From Tenebrio molitor (taxonomy: Eukaryota; Arthropoda; Insecta; Coleoptera; Tenebrionidae): a stretch of 64,000 nt of DNA. Positions 34,118-44,284 of the stretch are shown here, piece after piece (the stretch's first letter is position 1; the number at the start of each line of letters is the position of its first letter). Location: NCBI RefSeq assembly GCF_963966145.1, contig NC_091046.1:19344001-19408000 (forward strand), written 5' to 3'. The position numbers and the translations under genes were made by a program. Under the pieces are notes generated by a model that was given only the letters and a program-made list of their open reading frames with translations, was not told the origin of the DNA and ran no database searches.

Positions 34118-34246
34118 GTATACAAACCTCGGTGGGAATGTGTTTCATTCCTGTCTCGAGCATTAGTTCACCTCGGCTACGCCTTGGTAAACTATCTTAG
34201 CTCTCGACAGGAATGAAACACTTCCCACCTCGGTATGTAATCTACT
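34118..34246. repeat. Palindromic hairpin repeat
   Basis: Second copy of the family at 6425-6556: arms atacaaacctcggtgggaa and ttcccacctcggtatgtaat with the inner agttcacctcgg...ccttggtaaact hairpin. Confidence 0.8.
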
Positions 34247-34677
34247 ATTCCGACCTTAGTAGGAAATGTTTCACTTTTCCTAACTCAAATTAGTATTACA
34301 ATGTTAAAGTTTGCCAAACTCCAGTAGAAAAAAGAAATATGTACAATCGCGGCCATCCAAAAGTGAACTTTTTTTTTAATACACTACTCAAAAAATAAAA
34401 GTAGTCACTTTTTTGAACTTCGATATTTTTTTTTTATATTTTAAGGGATTTGAATCATACTTGGAGTGTCTATTGAACCGTCATTTATTAAAGTAATTAC
34501 AAAATTGTACGCGAATGCTCCTTGGTATAATCAAATTAGAGCTTCAAATGTTCGAACAATACAAAAACTAAAATGAAAAAAATCACTTAAGAAGAAATGT
34601 TTAAACAGGCTTTGGACCATTTTAGTCTTAAACAATATTAGATAATTCTGACAGTTCACTAACATTTAAAAGAAGCA

Positions 34678-35689
34678 ATGGCTCAGCAATTAACGTCGAC
34701 AGAAGTTAATAGAGCTGTAACGTTACGCGAAGAAGAACATTCACAATTTTATGTTGCCAAACAGCTTGGGGTTGTGCAGGAAACTGCGTGGAAGCTTTCG
34801 AAACGATACCGAAAAACAGGTACCGTAACAAGGTACAGGTACAGGTCCAAAAAGTAAAACTACGGCAGGTAATGAGCGTTTTCTGCGATTGCAAGCCCTT
34901 CGAAATCGCACACATATTGCGCGGAACCTGCAAAAACATCTAGTGAGGACAAGAGGAACAAAAATTTGCGACCAAACAGTCTGCAATAGGTTAAGAGAGG
35001 CTGCATTGAGAGCAAGACGTTCTGCAAAATTGTCCAAATTGACCAGACAACATCGTTAAAGGAAATTTGAATTTGAAAGAGAACACTTAAACTGGCAACT
35101 TCGTCATTGGACTCCTGTCATGTTTAGTGATGAGTCCAAGTTTGTTCTGTCAGGTAATGGTGAAGGTGTAAGAGTCTGGAGGAGGGCTTTAGAACATTTC
35201 ATGTCAAATACAGTGCATGAAACCGTCCCTTTTGGTGGTGGATCCATAATGGTGTGGTGTGGAATAACAATAAACACTCGCAAGGACCTTGTTTTTTTTC
35301 GCAATGGTGGCCTAACAGCTCGAAGGTACATTGATGAGATTTGAGAACGTCAAGTGATCCCAAGAGCAAATGTTGTTGATCAAAATTTTGTTTTTATGCA
35401 AGGTAATGCCAGACAGCACATTACTCACATTGTCACTGATTATCTTGATGATCATAATATCCGTAAAATGGACTGACCCGCATGCAGTGCAGACATAAAT
35501 CCAATCGAACAGGTTTGGGAACAATTAGGGAAACGTGTTCGAGGACGTCCAAATCCTCCAATTACAACTGAACAGTTGGCATAGGCTTTAGTTGAAGAAC
35601 GGGTCAATTTTCCCCAAGATGGGTTGCGAAGGCTTATTCGAAGCCTGCAACGACGCTTGGCAGGCAAGAGGAAGCCGCACCACATTTAA
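34678..35689 (+). pseudogene. Tc1-like transposase, degenerate
   Basis: Begins ATG GCT CAG CAA at 34678 with a helix-turn-helix region. A frameshift follows near 34840, with in-frame stops near 35057, 35342, 35475 and 35583. First catalytic Asp is kept in FSDESKF (35129-35131); the second sits in QGNARQH where families have DNAR.H, so Asp has become Gly; the third is kept as Glu in NPIEQVW (35507-35509). The natural stop TAA (35687-35689) is part of the TTAA duplicated by the Kolobok-type insertion. Confidence 0.85.
35686..35689. repeat. Kolobok-type target duplication TTAA, left
   Basis: TTAA, repeated at 44585-44588. Confidence 0.85.
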
Positions 35690-36877
35690 AGGAGAGATAA
35701 ACTTTAAAAATCGATTTTTTTTAAGTGTCGCGTTATTACCGCTATATACTCTGATTTTCATAGGTCCAAAGCGTATTTAAAAATTCAAAGCCGTTCACGA
35801 GATTTTTAAATATTGGCATCACAGCGCTGACGTCATAATTACCCAGCCGACTTCTTGCTTTTCTTCAGTGCTGCTTGTCGGCTTCGATATTTATTACGTC
35901 CGGGGTGGGTCTAGTGTCCGAAGTGTTGATTTTAGCAAAATGCCTCAATGTTGTGTCTTTGGGTGTAATAATAAGCCAGATAATAATAAAACTGTGAGTT
36001 ATCATAAATTTCCCAATAGAGAAAAGTCGCCGAAAAGATTCAAGACTTGGCTTAAACAAATTAATCGAAAAAACTTCTATCCTAGTAAAAGTGCCTGTGT
36101 TTGTTCCAAACATTTTGCCGCCTGTGAATTTGATGAGACAACCGTGTTGAAAAAAAGATTTTTGAATGTTAATAAAATTCACCTAAAAAAGACAGCCACC
36201 CCAACATTATTATTGAAACCTAAACATCAAGAAGAGATGCAAGAACATGATGGAACTACCGCTTCGACTTCCGGAACCGGAACTATTAATAAAAAACGAA
36301 AAACGTCCAATTATGTGAGGAAAAACTTTCTCCATTCACTATTAAAAACTCCCGAAAAAAAAAACGTTTGAGGATGTTTCAACTGCCGTAAGTGATGTCA
36401 GCCTCTGTACGGATATTGGAATTCAATGTGAATTAGGTGTCGAAACGTTTAAAACCGTTTTGATACAGGAAAGTATGAGTACGTCAGCATCAGATACTGA
36501 ACAGCTAATTGATGATACTAATAATAATAAGGATCCTAGTTATACATCTAAATTGAATCAGAGCGATTCGGAGAATGATATCGATGATGAAAACATCAGA
36601 GTTAGTGCGGGAAAAAATGAGCCGAAACATCGAAACGGCGAGGATTCTTACACTTCTGAAGTATATTTGGTTTACATGGATGAAATTGTCAAGTTATTTC
36701 AATTATGTCAGAAATGTGGGTCCATTATTAAAAACATTGACAAGAGACATTGTGGCAGTGCCTTGTCCATTACTTCGATCTGCGAAAATAATCACAAATA
36801 TGCCTGGAAATCGCAGCCTTATATTAGGAAACAACCTTTGGGCAACATAAATCTAGCAAGCGCGATGTTACTATCAG

Positions 36878-36928
36878 GTTAATCGACGCTAAAATATTTG
36901 CAGCTTATTATTCATCTCATTATTATAG
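36878..36928 (+). other. Transposase intron 1
   Basis: 51-bp GT-AG intron (TCAG|gttaat ... ttatag|GTTCC). Removing it keeps the reading frame between the acidic linker and the catalytic exon. Confidence 0.7.
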
Positions 36929-37446
36929 GTTCCAGTTATACAACAATGCAAAATGTTGCCAAATGTTTAAAACTAAAATTTATTTCACACACAACGTATT
37001 ACAAAATTATCAACGAATATGTGGCTCCAGTAATTCATGACACATGGAATAATGAAAGAGACGAGTACATAGGAACATTGCAGGAAAATAAAAATTTTGA
37101 CTTGCGGCTTTGTGGTGACGGCCAATTTGATTCACCAGGTCATTGTGCAAAATATCTCTGCTATACATTAATGGAAGTCAATACCAACAAAATTGTGGAT
37201 TTTGTTCTACTTCAGAAAAAAATTGTCACTGGTGATCTAGAAAAGCAAGCTTGCAATATGGTTCTAGGTCGTTTGATAGAAGATAATGTTTCTGTCAAAA
37301 TGTTGGTCACCGATCGCCACCGCGGTATCGGTTTATTGATGAGAACGAATTATAAGGATATCGTTCACGAATATGATGTATGGCATCTCGCTAAAAGTTT
37401 AGCAAAAAAAATAAAGGTAGGTACCTGTATGGTGCATATACGTACA

Positions 37447-37642
37447 TGTAGGATGTGGGGTAGTTAACACGCACTTCAAAGTTGTAAAAACTATATTAAT
37501 GAACAAACAGTAACTGTGGAAAATATTTGAACAAAATAGCCGGCTTTTTTCTTGGCGGCTGGCGAACGACTAACTAGTGCGCAGCTCGGACGTCCGCGCC
37601 TGCGCTGCTCTTGTGCGGGTGGCGATTCCTTTCCACCCTACA
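37447..37642 (-). repeat. Gypsy 3' LTR
   Basis: 196 bp, begins tgtaggatgtgg and ends ccaccctaca. The last 24 codons and stop of the gag-pol frame lie inside this LTR. Confidence 0.95.
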
Positions 37643-40600
37643 TCTCGGCCATCCTCTCCGTCATTCGCCCCGAATGGTTTCATCTGATCCGCGCTTGATG
37701 TGGTGTTCTTCGGACCCTCATGGTTCCCAATCTTCTCAACTTCATATCTGTCGATTCCCGTCCTATTGGTAACCCGGTATGGACCAAGAAATTTTGGCAA
37801 AAGCTTTGAACAAGGAGCAAACTGAGTTCGCTTGATAGCTACCAAATCACCAACTTGGTACTTCAGGGACGACTTTCTCTTCTTGTTGTATGTTCGACAA
37901 TTTTCAATTTGAATTTCTTCAATCTTCCTCTTCGCCTCTTCCCGGAGACTTTGCCTATCCTCTATGAACTGATTGACGAATTCTTCTTCAATCATTTCCT
38001 TCAATTTTAGATCTTCAGTTCTTCGGATTGTCACCCCAAAAAAGAGTTCAGAAGGCGACCTCGCGATACTTCTATGATAAGTTGAGTTTAGGGCTTCTTG
38101 AACTTTTCTCAAATGCTTATACCATTTTTCGCTGTCATCCATCGACAGTTTCGTTAATAATGGAACTATAGTTCGATTGACTCGTTCGATCTGCCCGTTT
38201 CCTCGAGGAACACCTGTGGTGATGTGAACCAACTTGATTTTTTCTTCAGCGCAATATTCTTCAAACTTGGCTGACGTAAAAGCCGCGCCTCGATCTGATA
38301 TAATAGTCTTCGGATTGCCAAAGATACTTTGCTGATCTTTCAGGTGCCGAATTACTTCTTCTGAGTTTGTGGTTTTCGTTGGGTATAGCCAAACAAATTT
38401 AGTAAACGCGTCTATCACGGCAAAAATATATTTGTATCCTTTCTTGGTTTGCGACAATGGACCTAAGTGATCCACATGGTAAGTTTGTAAAGGTCTGTCA
38501 CCTTTATCAATAGGGTTCAGGAAACCTTCTTGCTTCCCAGATTTTCTTTCAGCCAAAATACAAGGCACACAATTGGATACTATTTTCTTGATTTTTTCTT
38601 CTAACCCCGATATCCAATACTCTCTTTGAACTAATTCTTTAGTTTTTCTAACGCTAAAATGTCCATTTTCATGCGCCGACTTTATAATTTCTTCTTCCAT
38701 TTTTTCTGGTATGACCAAAAGTTTAGTTCCATCTTCATCTTTATACAGTAGACTCTTCTCAAACACAAAATTTTTGTATGGTTTAATTTTTAGGACTTCT
38801 GTTATGACCTTCAGGTGAGCATCGTTCTGTTGAGCCAGAGATAACTTTTCTAAAAATGCATTTTTTATGCTCATTACGATGGGATTCCTGCTCAAAGCGT
38901 CGCAATGCTTCATGGAATTTCCTGGACGATGTTCTAACACGTAGTCAAATTCTTCGAGAAGTAGAGCCCATCGTGCCACTCTGGTCACCAAATCTTTTTT
39001 CTTCATGGTCATGGTAAAAGCTGAACAATCTGTCTTGATTTTGAACTTTATACCAAGTAAATACGTGCGGAACTTTTTCAAGGCTTCAATTATAGCTAGT
39101 ACTTCCAATTCATAACTGCTATACTTCTTTTCAGCGTCTGTTGTTTTGCGACTCATGTAGTATACGGGATGAAATTTGCCGTCAACATCATCTCGTTGCA
39201 CAAGCATTGCTCCGTATCCATCCCTGCTTGCGTCAGTGTGGAGTTCAGTTTCTTTTTCGAAATCGAAGATCTTCAGTACAGGTTCTTCACATAATTTCTG
39301 CTTTAACATTTCAAACGACATCTTCTCTTCTTCTCCGAATTTGAACTTTCTTTCACCTTTTAACAAGTCGCTGAGTGGTTTTGCTATAATCGAATAATTC
39401 TTGACAAACTTTCTGAAGTATCCAGTTAACCCCAAAAAACTTTGAACTTGCTTAAGAGTTGTTGGTTTCGGAAATTTTGTCACTGCGGCGATTTTTCCCG
39501 GCGATGGACGAATAACACCATTTTCAACTTCATGTCCCAAGTATTCAATTTTCCTTTTCAAAAATTGGCATTTTTTCCAATTGATAAGTAGACCGTATTC
39601 TTCAGCTCTTCGCATCACTGTCTTCAGCCTGTCTATAGCCTCTTCTTCATTTTCTGCTGGTATAACCAAATCGTCCATGTAGGCTAGAACCAAGTCTTTC
39701 TGAATCAGGTCTCGGAAAATATTATTAATGAATCGTTGAAAGACAGCTGGCGAGTTGCATAGGCCAAATGGAGCCTTTAAAAATTCATATTGACCGGACG
39801 GTGTGACAAACGACGTATACTTCGTACATGATTCTTCTATAGGAACATGGAAAAATCCATTTTTGAGATCAATGGTTGTAAAAACCCTGGAGCTACAAAG
39901 CTTGTCGAGTTGATCTTCTATAACGGGTAATGGATACCTGTCTTTAATGATTTTGCTGTTTAATTTTCGGAAATCAACGCAAATTCTTGTTTCACCATTC
40001 TTCTTTTTTACCAATACGATTGGACTTGCAAAATCTGACGAGCTAGGCTTTATGATTCCGTCTTCGAGCCACTGCTGTATTAACTCGTCGACTTCTCTCT
40101 TTTCAGATATTGATAACCTCCTGGGAGACTGGAAAATGGGCTTTTCATCTTGCACAATTATCTTCATAGTCACGTTGGTCTTTTTTGTTGCTTTAGGAGT
40201 ATAGTTTTCGACCATCTTCTTTATTTCTTCTTTATGCTTTGATCCGCCAATATCCAGTTCTTCTTCTTCTTCTGGTCGCAGCAACATGACCGCGTTTTCT
40301 TCGGTCAGAAGCTCATCACAAGAGTCCTTTTCGTCTTTAAACTTCGGTCTTGGAACGACTTCTATTTTTTCAGCATTTGCCATCAAAGTGACATGCATTA
40401 GAATCGGTTTACCTACAATCAAAGTCATATCTATAGGCATTTCCCCGTCAGGTACGACATGTAGAATAGTCTTGAACGACGCTTGATCAATTTTCAGGAC
40501 AGCTTCAAATTGTCCTAAGGCTTTCACCAATCCCTTTCCAAACCCAGTGAAAGTAATTTCTTTTCTTTCAAAGTTGGGCGCGCCCAGGTCAAGAAAACTC

Positions 40601-42273
40601 GTCAACGTGATCAAGTTAAAATCGCTTCCGGTATCGACTAACGCCATCATTTTCACTCCGTTAACTTCTAAATGTTTATTCATACCATGATCGAGTTCTG
40701 CTTCTTGTTCTTGAATTCGTAAAGCTTTCTTATGATTTTTATTGTCAGTTGATCCTTCTTTCTTTTCTTCTTGTTTACTCGGGCAAGCGTTAGAAAGATG
40801 ACCAAATTCGTTGCAGGAAAAACACTTTGTCCCTTTCGACTTATCTTTACATTCTTTCGACTTATGTCCCTTTCTGCCACAGTTATAACATCGATCTTTT
40901 GTCGTCATTGGCGCCGGTTGTTTAGACTTTTCATCTTTTGGTTTTACTTCGGCTCTTCTTTTTTCTTGACTGCTCTTGAATTTTGTATATACTAAAAGTT
41001 TTTCCTTCAAATGTTTAATACTTTTAGCACCATACAGAATTGACTTATTTGTTTCTTCATCTGGAATTCCCTGTACCACGTAATCTATCAAAGCACTTTC
41101 TTCGACATCCCCCTGGCTTGCAATTTCTTTCATACTAAACAAATACTGCTGAAAGGTTTCGTCAGATTTTTTCTTCCGTGAACTCAACTTCTTATGAATT
41201 TCTGCGCTGTTCGTGTGTTTTCCAAATTCTTCTAATAGTCTTTTTTTCAAAATCTTCCATGACCTAACTCCATGTTCAGAACGCAGAAATAGTCTGGCAG
41301 TACCACTTAGTGACTTTTTCCCGTATACAAATTTTTCAATTGAAGTCCACTCCATAATTTCAGCTGTTTCTTCAAAGTCTTCAATAAACTTTGCGATAGT
41401 ATAACCGTCATCGCCACTAAACTTCTGTAAGGCATCATCTATATCTCTTGAACTCATGCTAAATCTTGGTGTAAATTCGCCTCGAACATGTCTTCTACGT
41501 TCTCTCCTTACAGGTGATTCTTCACATTCTGATTCGCTTTCTTCGTAGTTTTGCCGTCTTTCTGCTGTTTTCTTTTGTTTTCGATTGGCGTTCTTTACTC
41601 TTCTTCTGATTTTCTGTTCATCTTCGGTTTCTTCTTCAGAGTCACCCCATTTGTTCCTTTTTTTCCTTTGAGTTTCGTCTTCTCGTTTTTTCTTGCGCCA
41701 TTTAACATCGTTTACATTTTTTTTCAGAGCTTTTGTCTTCGGTGTCTTCTTGTTCGTTTCTTCGTCGTTGTCTTCTTCAGTATCGTCATAAAATGCATCG
41801 TCGTCTTCATCATCTTCGCTGATGCTCTCTTCTTCGTCATCTTCGTCTTCTTCGTCGTCGTCTTCTTCTTCGTCATCTTCTCTTTCTTCGTCTTCACAGT
41901 TTTTCTTTTCTGTCGTCTTCATTTTTTTCGCCTTCGTCGTCTTTTTCTTCTTCACCAATTTGTCAATGTCCATTAGACACGAGCAAATTCGTTCGGTCAA
42001 AGTTTCGATATCGCCGTAGTAGTCTATGCCTAAAATGTTTGCCACAGACACAAGATCAGCTACACCGAAATTAGCCGTAATGTACACAATTTTCGCACTA
42101 TGCTCAGGTGAACTGTCTCCGAACTTAAAGCCGTTAAATTCCCTTAGTCTTTTTCGATTGTCGCGATCACCCAACTGTTCGAAAACTATTTGATGCAACA
42201 CTTGAATTATCTTCTTAGGGGCTTTTTTAATATTGTCCGCAATAAATGCAATTTGACCGAGGTTTTCAATCAT
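37570..42273 (-). CDS. Gypsy gag-pol polyprotein
   Basis: Starts at ATG 42271-42273 and stops at TAG 37570-37572 inside the 3' LTR; 1567 aa in one frame without frameshift. Gag has a long acidic Glu/Asp-rich segment (about residues 120-180) and basic linkers, then two CCHC knuckles near 461-498 (CYNCGRKGHKSKEC and CFSCNEFGHLSNAC). Aspartic protease LVDTGSD lies near 546, reverse transcriptase YMDD near 865, RNase H with LHTDASRDGYGAM near 1020, the integrase HHCC module (HENGHF...CVPC) near 1199-1240, and core D-D-E residues in YHVDHLG (about 1267), ISDRGAAFTS (about 1328) and QIERVNR (about 1361). RT before integrase is diagnostic of gypsy. Gag and pol fused in one ORF resembles Mag-like lineages, but lineage is not established. 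Confidence 0.95.
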   Translation of the reverse strand: MIENLGQIAFIADNIKKAPKKIIQVLHQIVFEQLGDRDNRKRLREFNGFKFGDSSPEHSAKIVYITANFGVADLVSVANILGIDYYGDIETLTERICSCLMDIDKLVKKKKTTKAKKMKTTEKKNCEDEEREDDEEEDDDEEDEDDEEESISEDDEDDDAFYDDTEEDNDEETNKKTPKTKALKKNVNDVKWRKKKREDETQRKKRNKWGDSEEETEDEQKIRRRVKNANRKQKKTAERRQNYEESESECEESPVRRERRRHVRGEFTPRFSMSSRDIDDALQKFSGDDGYTIAKFIEDFEETAEIMEWTSIEKFVYGKKSLSGTARLFLRSEHGVRSWKILKKRLLEEFGKHTNSAEIHKKLSSRKKKSDETFQQYLFSMKEIASQGDVEESALIDYVVQGIPDEETNKSILYGAKSIKHLKEKLLVYTKFKSSQEKRRAEVKPKDEKSKQPAPMTTKDRCYNCGRKGHKSKECKDKSKGTKCFSCNEFGHLSNACPSKQEEKKEGSTDNKNHKKALRIQEQEAELDHGMNKHLEVNGVKMMALVDTGSDFNLITLTSFLDLGAPNFERKEITFTGFGKGLVKALGQFEAVLKIDQASFKTILHVVPDGEMPIDMTLIVGKPILMHVTLMANAEKIEVVPRPKFKDEKDSCDELLTEENAVMLLRPEEEEELDIGGSKHKEEIKKMVENYTPKATKKTNVTMKIIVQDEKPIFQSPRRLSISEKREVDELIQQWLEDGIIKPSSSDFASPIVLVKKKNGETRICVDFRKLNSKIIKDRYPLPVIEDQLDKLCSSRVFTTIDLKNGFFHVPIEESCTKYTSFVTPSGQYEFLKAPFGLCNSPAVFQRFINNIFRDLIQKDLVLAYMDDLVIPAENEEEAIDRLKTVMRRAEEYGLLINWKKCQFLKRKIEYLGHEVENGVIRPSPGKIAAVTKFPKPTTLKQVQSFLGLTGYFRKFVKNYSIIAKPLSDLLKGERKFKFGEEEKMSFEMLKQKLCEEPVLKIFDFEKETELHTDASRDGYGAMLVQRDDVDGKFHPVYYMSRKTTDAEKKYSSYELEVLAIIEALKKFRTYLLGIKFKIKTDCSAFTMTMKKKDLVTRVARWALLLEEFDYVLEHRPGNSMKHCDALSRNPIVMSIKNAFLEKLSLAQQNDAHLKVITEVLKIKPYKNFVFEKSLLYKDEDGTKLLVIPEKMEEEIIKSAHENGHFSVRKTKELVQREYWISGLEEKIKKIVSNCVPCILAERKSGKQEGFLNPIDKGDRPLQTYHVDHLGPLSQTKKGYKYIFAVIDAFTKFVWLYPTKTTNSEEVIRHLKDQQSIFGNPKTIISDRGAAFTSAKFEEYCAEEKIKLVHITTGVPRGNGQIERVNRTIVPLLTKLSMDDSEKWYKHLRKVQEALNSTYHRSIARSPSELFFGVTIRRTEDLKLKEMIEEEFVNQFIEDRQSLREEAKRKIEEIQIENCRTYNKKRKSSLKYQVGDLVAIKRTQFAPCSKLLPKFLGPYRVTNRTGIDRYEVEKIGNHEGPKNTTSSADQMKPFGANDGEDGRDVGWKGIATRTRAAQARTSELRTS

Positions 42274-42631
42274 TTTTCACTAGTTGCCGACAATAATTGT
42301 TCACCGAATGTCACAGATGTTATGCGTCGTGTCCGAGTCGTTCACTATTTATTTTCGTGCGTTACCTTTATAGCGATCACCTTACTTCCGTTTTGTTCGT
42401 CAACTTTTAAAATTCCACGTCTTTCGTCTTGATCCGTCGTTAAATTGGAATTCGTCAGTATTGGCCTCGTTGTTTTCTTGGAAGAAACACAATGCCGCCA
42501 GCTGGAGAATCGCTAAAAATAGCACTGCTGCCTCACCACGTTGCCGCCGTCCGTATGTGACGCTGACACCGGCTGGATTAATGAATCGCACAAATCACTA
42601 ATTTATCCATCGACACACTAACTATCCAACC

Positions 42632-42649
42632 ATCCCGGTTGAGCCCCCA
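42632..42649 (-). other. Gypsy primer-binding site (tRNA-Pro)
   Basis: Four bases inside the 5' LTR the minus strand reads TGGGGGCTCAACCGGGAT, complementary to the 3' end of a tRNA-Pro and close to the classic tRNA-Pro site used by other retroelements. Confidence 0.8.
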
Positions 42650-42653
42650 AAGT

Positions 42654-42849
42654 TGTAGGATGTGGGGTAGTTAACACGCACTTCAAAGTTGTAAAAACTA
42701 TATTAATGAACAAACAGTAACTGTGGAAAATATTTGAACAAAATAGCCGGCTTTTTTCTTGGCGGCTGGCGAACGACTAACTAGTGCGCAGCTCGGACGT
42801 CCGCGCCTGCGCTGCTCTTGTGCGGGTGGCGATTCCTTTCCACCCTACA
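42654..42849 (-). repeat. Gypsy 5' LTR
   Basis: 196 bp, apparently identical to 37447-37642. Confidence 0.95.
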
Positions 42850-43783
42850 TACATATACATTATTATGTATATCTACGTATTACCACATTAAACAATGTGG
42901 TTTGACAATTTTCATGTTTTACAGGTCTACGAAAAAAAATATGAGGTGATTGGTGCATGGAAATGCAGCATTATAAACCATTTATGGTGGTGTGCTGAAA
43001 GTTGTGAAGGAAGTGGAGAGCTTCTTATTGAAAAATTTACTTCGATCTTGTATCACATAACTAATCAGCATTTATGGGAAAATGATTCCACCAAAAAAAT
43101 ATTCAAAAAATGTGCACACGGTGAATTTACAGCGGAAAAAATTCAAACAACAAAGTGGATACAGAAAACTTCACCGGAATATATTATTTTAAACAAAATT
43201 ATTACCGATAAAACGTTCTTGAAAGACCTAGATCGTATAAAAAATTATTGTCATACTGGAAGCTTAGAGAGTTACCATAATAAGCGATTGAAATACATGC
43301 CCAAACGATTGCACTTTTCCTACTATTAAATGCTTTATAGGTCTGAAATTGCAGTTCTAGACCACAATTTTAATGCAAATAGCGAAAGACAAGTAATGCA
43401 TTCTTATTGGAATTTTTCCAAATCAACAAAACAGTGGGTTAAAAAAAATGTATATGTCCATTACGACGATTGGCGCATGCATTTAGTAGATACAGTGGTT
43501 TGTATGTGAAAGGAGAGATAACAATACCTGCTTTCCGAGATAGTCTTAGATTTCCACTGGATATACCTGATAATATTTATGATATACCAAAACCGGAAGG
43601 CGATTCGGCAGAAGCAAACTTCTCCAGATTTTCCAAAGAGTGACTTGGTAAAAATCTTGTAAAAATCAACATGTACAAAGAGTTTTCTTCAATTTATTAT
43701 GTAAAACAATAACAATAAAGTGTTTATAGGTATAAGTATTTTCTTAATCAAAATATTCAAAACCATTAGTAGCCTGAGACCGC

Positions 43784-44284
43784 TTAAATCCTGTAAGTAT
43801 AATTATTTTCCTCATCAGGAAATGTTTCTCTAATCACATGAACTACACATGATGGTATTACTTTTCTATTATTTTTTCCTAAAGTGACCCAAGAATTAAT
43901 CCAATAAACGAATTGTTTATACGCTACGTGCCGCCAGATTCTGTTGTTGGTTTCCATGTAAATTTTCTTTTTTATAACATCCTTCTCGTGTAATATCATA
44001 TGATGGCGGGCCGTGTTGAGAACCTCAATATTTATAACCACGTTCTCAAAAGAGCTGTGATGAACAATACAGGTAGTATTTGGCTCAATCCTATTTGAAA
44101 TAATTGTTGAATCTTGGCAGCAATGACATTCAGCCTCTGAAGACATCAGCACACAGCAGCCACATTTGCACCAATTTAATCCTTCTTTTCGATTATTACC
44201 CATCGCCTCGGTATTATCAATATCTTGAGGGCCTTCTTCAGTTTCATATCTTGGTTCATATTGATAAGGTTTTTGCGTAGCCAT
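43784..44284 (-). CDS. P2X7-ballast-like cysteine-rich protein, transposon-encoded
   Basis: An intact 166-aa frame from ATG 44282-44284 to TAA 43784-43786; the frame is open 21 codons upstream, but MATQKPYQYEPRYE is the natural-looking start, reached by a short acidic YEPRYETEEG-type leader. Features: W38, C39, C41, C43, C44; ECHCC with C53, C55, C56; CIVHH at 72-76; NRIWRHVAYKQF near 114-125; IPSCVVHVIRETFP at 143-156. This order of cysteine clusters, the R-H-x-AY-x-x-F/Y block and the closing IPSC...IR..FP motif match the zinc-binding cytoplasmic 'ballast' of vertebrate P2X7 receptors as I know it; no membrane segment is present. It faces the transposase gene tail to tail. Function in the element is unknown. 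Confidence 0.7.
   Translation of the reverse strand: MATQKPYQYEPRYETEEGPQDIDNTEAMGNNRKEGLNWCKCGCCVLMSSEAECHCCQDSTIISNRIEPNTTCIVHHSSFENVVINIEVLNTARHHMILHEKDVIKKKIYMETNNRIWRHVAYKQFVYWINSWVTLGKNNRKVIPSCVVHVIRETFPDEENNYTYRI

Larger units (their letters stand above)
37447..42849 (-). mobile_element. Complete Ty3/gypsy LTR retrotransposon
   Basis: A 5403-bp minus-strand element with two 196-bp LTRs (TG...CA, identical by eye), TACA target duplications (37443-37446 and 42850-42853), a tRNA-Pro primer-binding site and one intact 1567-codon gag-pol frame. There is no env gene. It lies inside an intron of the Kolobok-type transposase gene and opposite to it in direction. Apparent LTR identity and the open frame indicate recent arrival, later than the decay of its host transposon can explain. 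Confidence 0.95.
37417..42924 (+). other. Transposase intron 2, enlarged by gypsy insertion
   Basis: Donor AAG|gtaggt at 37417 and acceptor ttttacag at 42924 join the frame in phase 0 (..KKIK then VYEKKYEV..). Without the gypsy element and one target duplication the intron is about 100 bp. Confidence 0.75.
35940..43640 (+). pseudogene. THAP/DDE (Kolobok-type) transposase, broken
   Basis: Starts at ATG 35940 (MPQCCVFGCNN). The N-terminal THAP zinc finger has C5, C9, W37, C55 and H58. An A-run at 36355-36364 has one base too many and shifts the frame. Reading resumes to a 51-bp intron (36878-36928, GT...AG), then exon 36929-37416 with catalytic Asp in LCGDGQF (37117-37119), Asp in VTDRHRG (37312-37314) and the YDVWH motif. 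A second intron (37417-42924) holds the whole gypsy element. The last exon from 42925 has HLWWCAESC and the final acidic residue in SLESYH (43267-43269). An in-frame TAA at 43327-43329 and a later frameshift complete the damage; similarity continues to a stop at 43640. Confidence 0.8.

Noticed and set aside
41551..41976. Plus-strand frame of 141 codons rich in Phe and Ser
   Set aside because: Antisense of the acidic Glu/Asp repeat in gypsy Gag; composition artefact.
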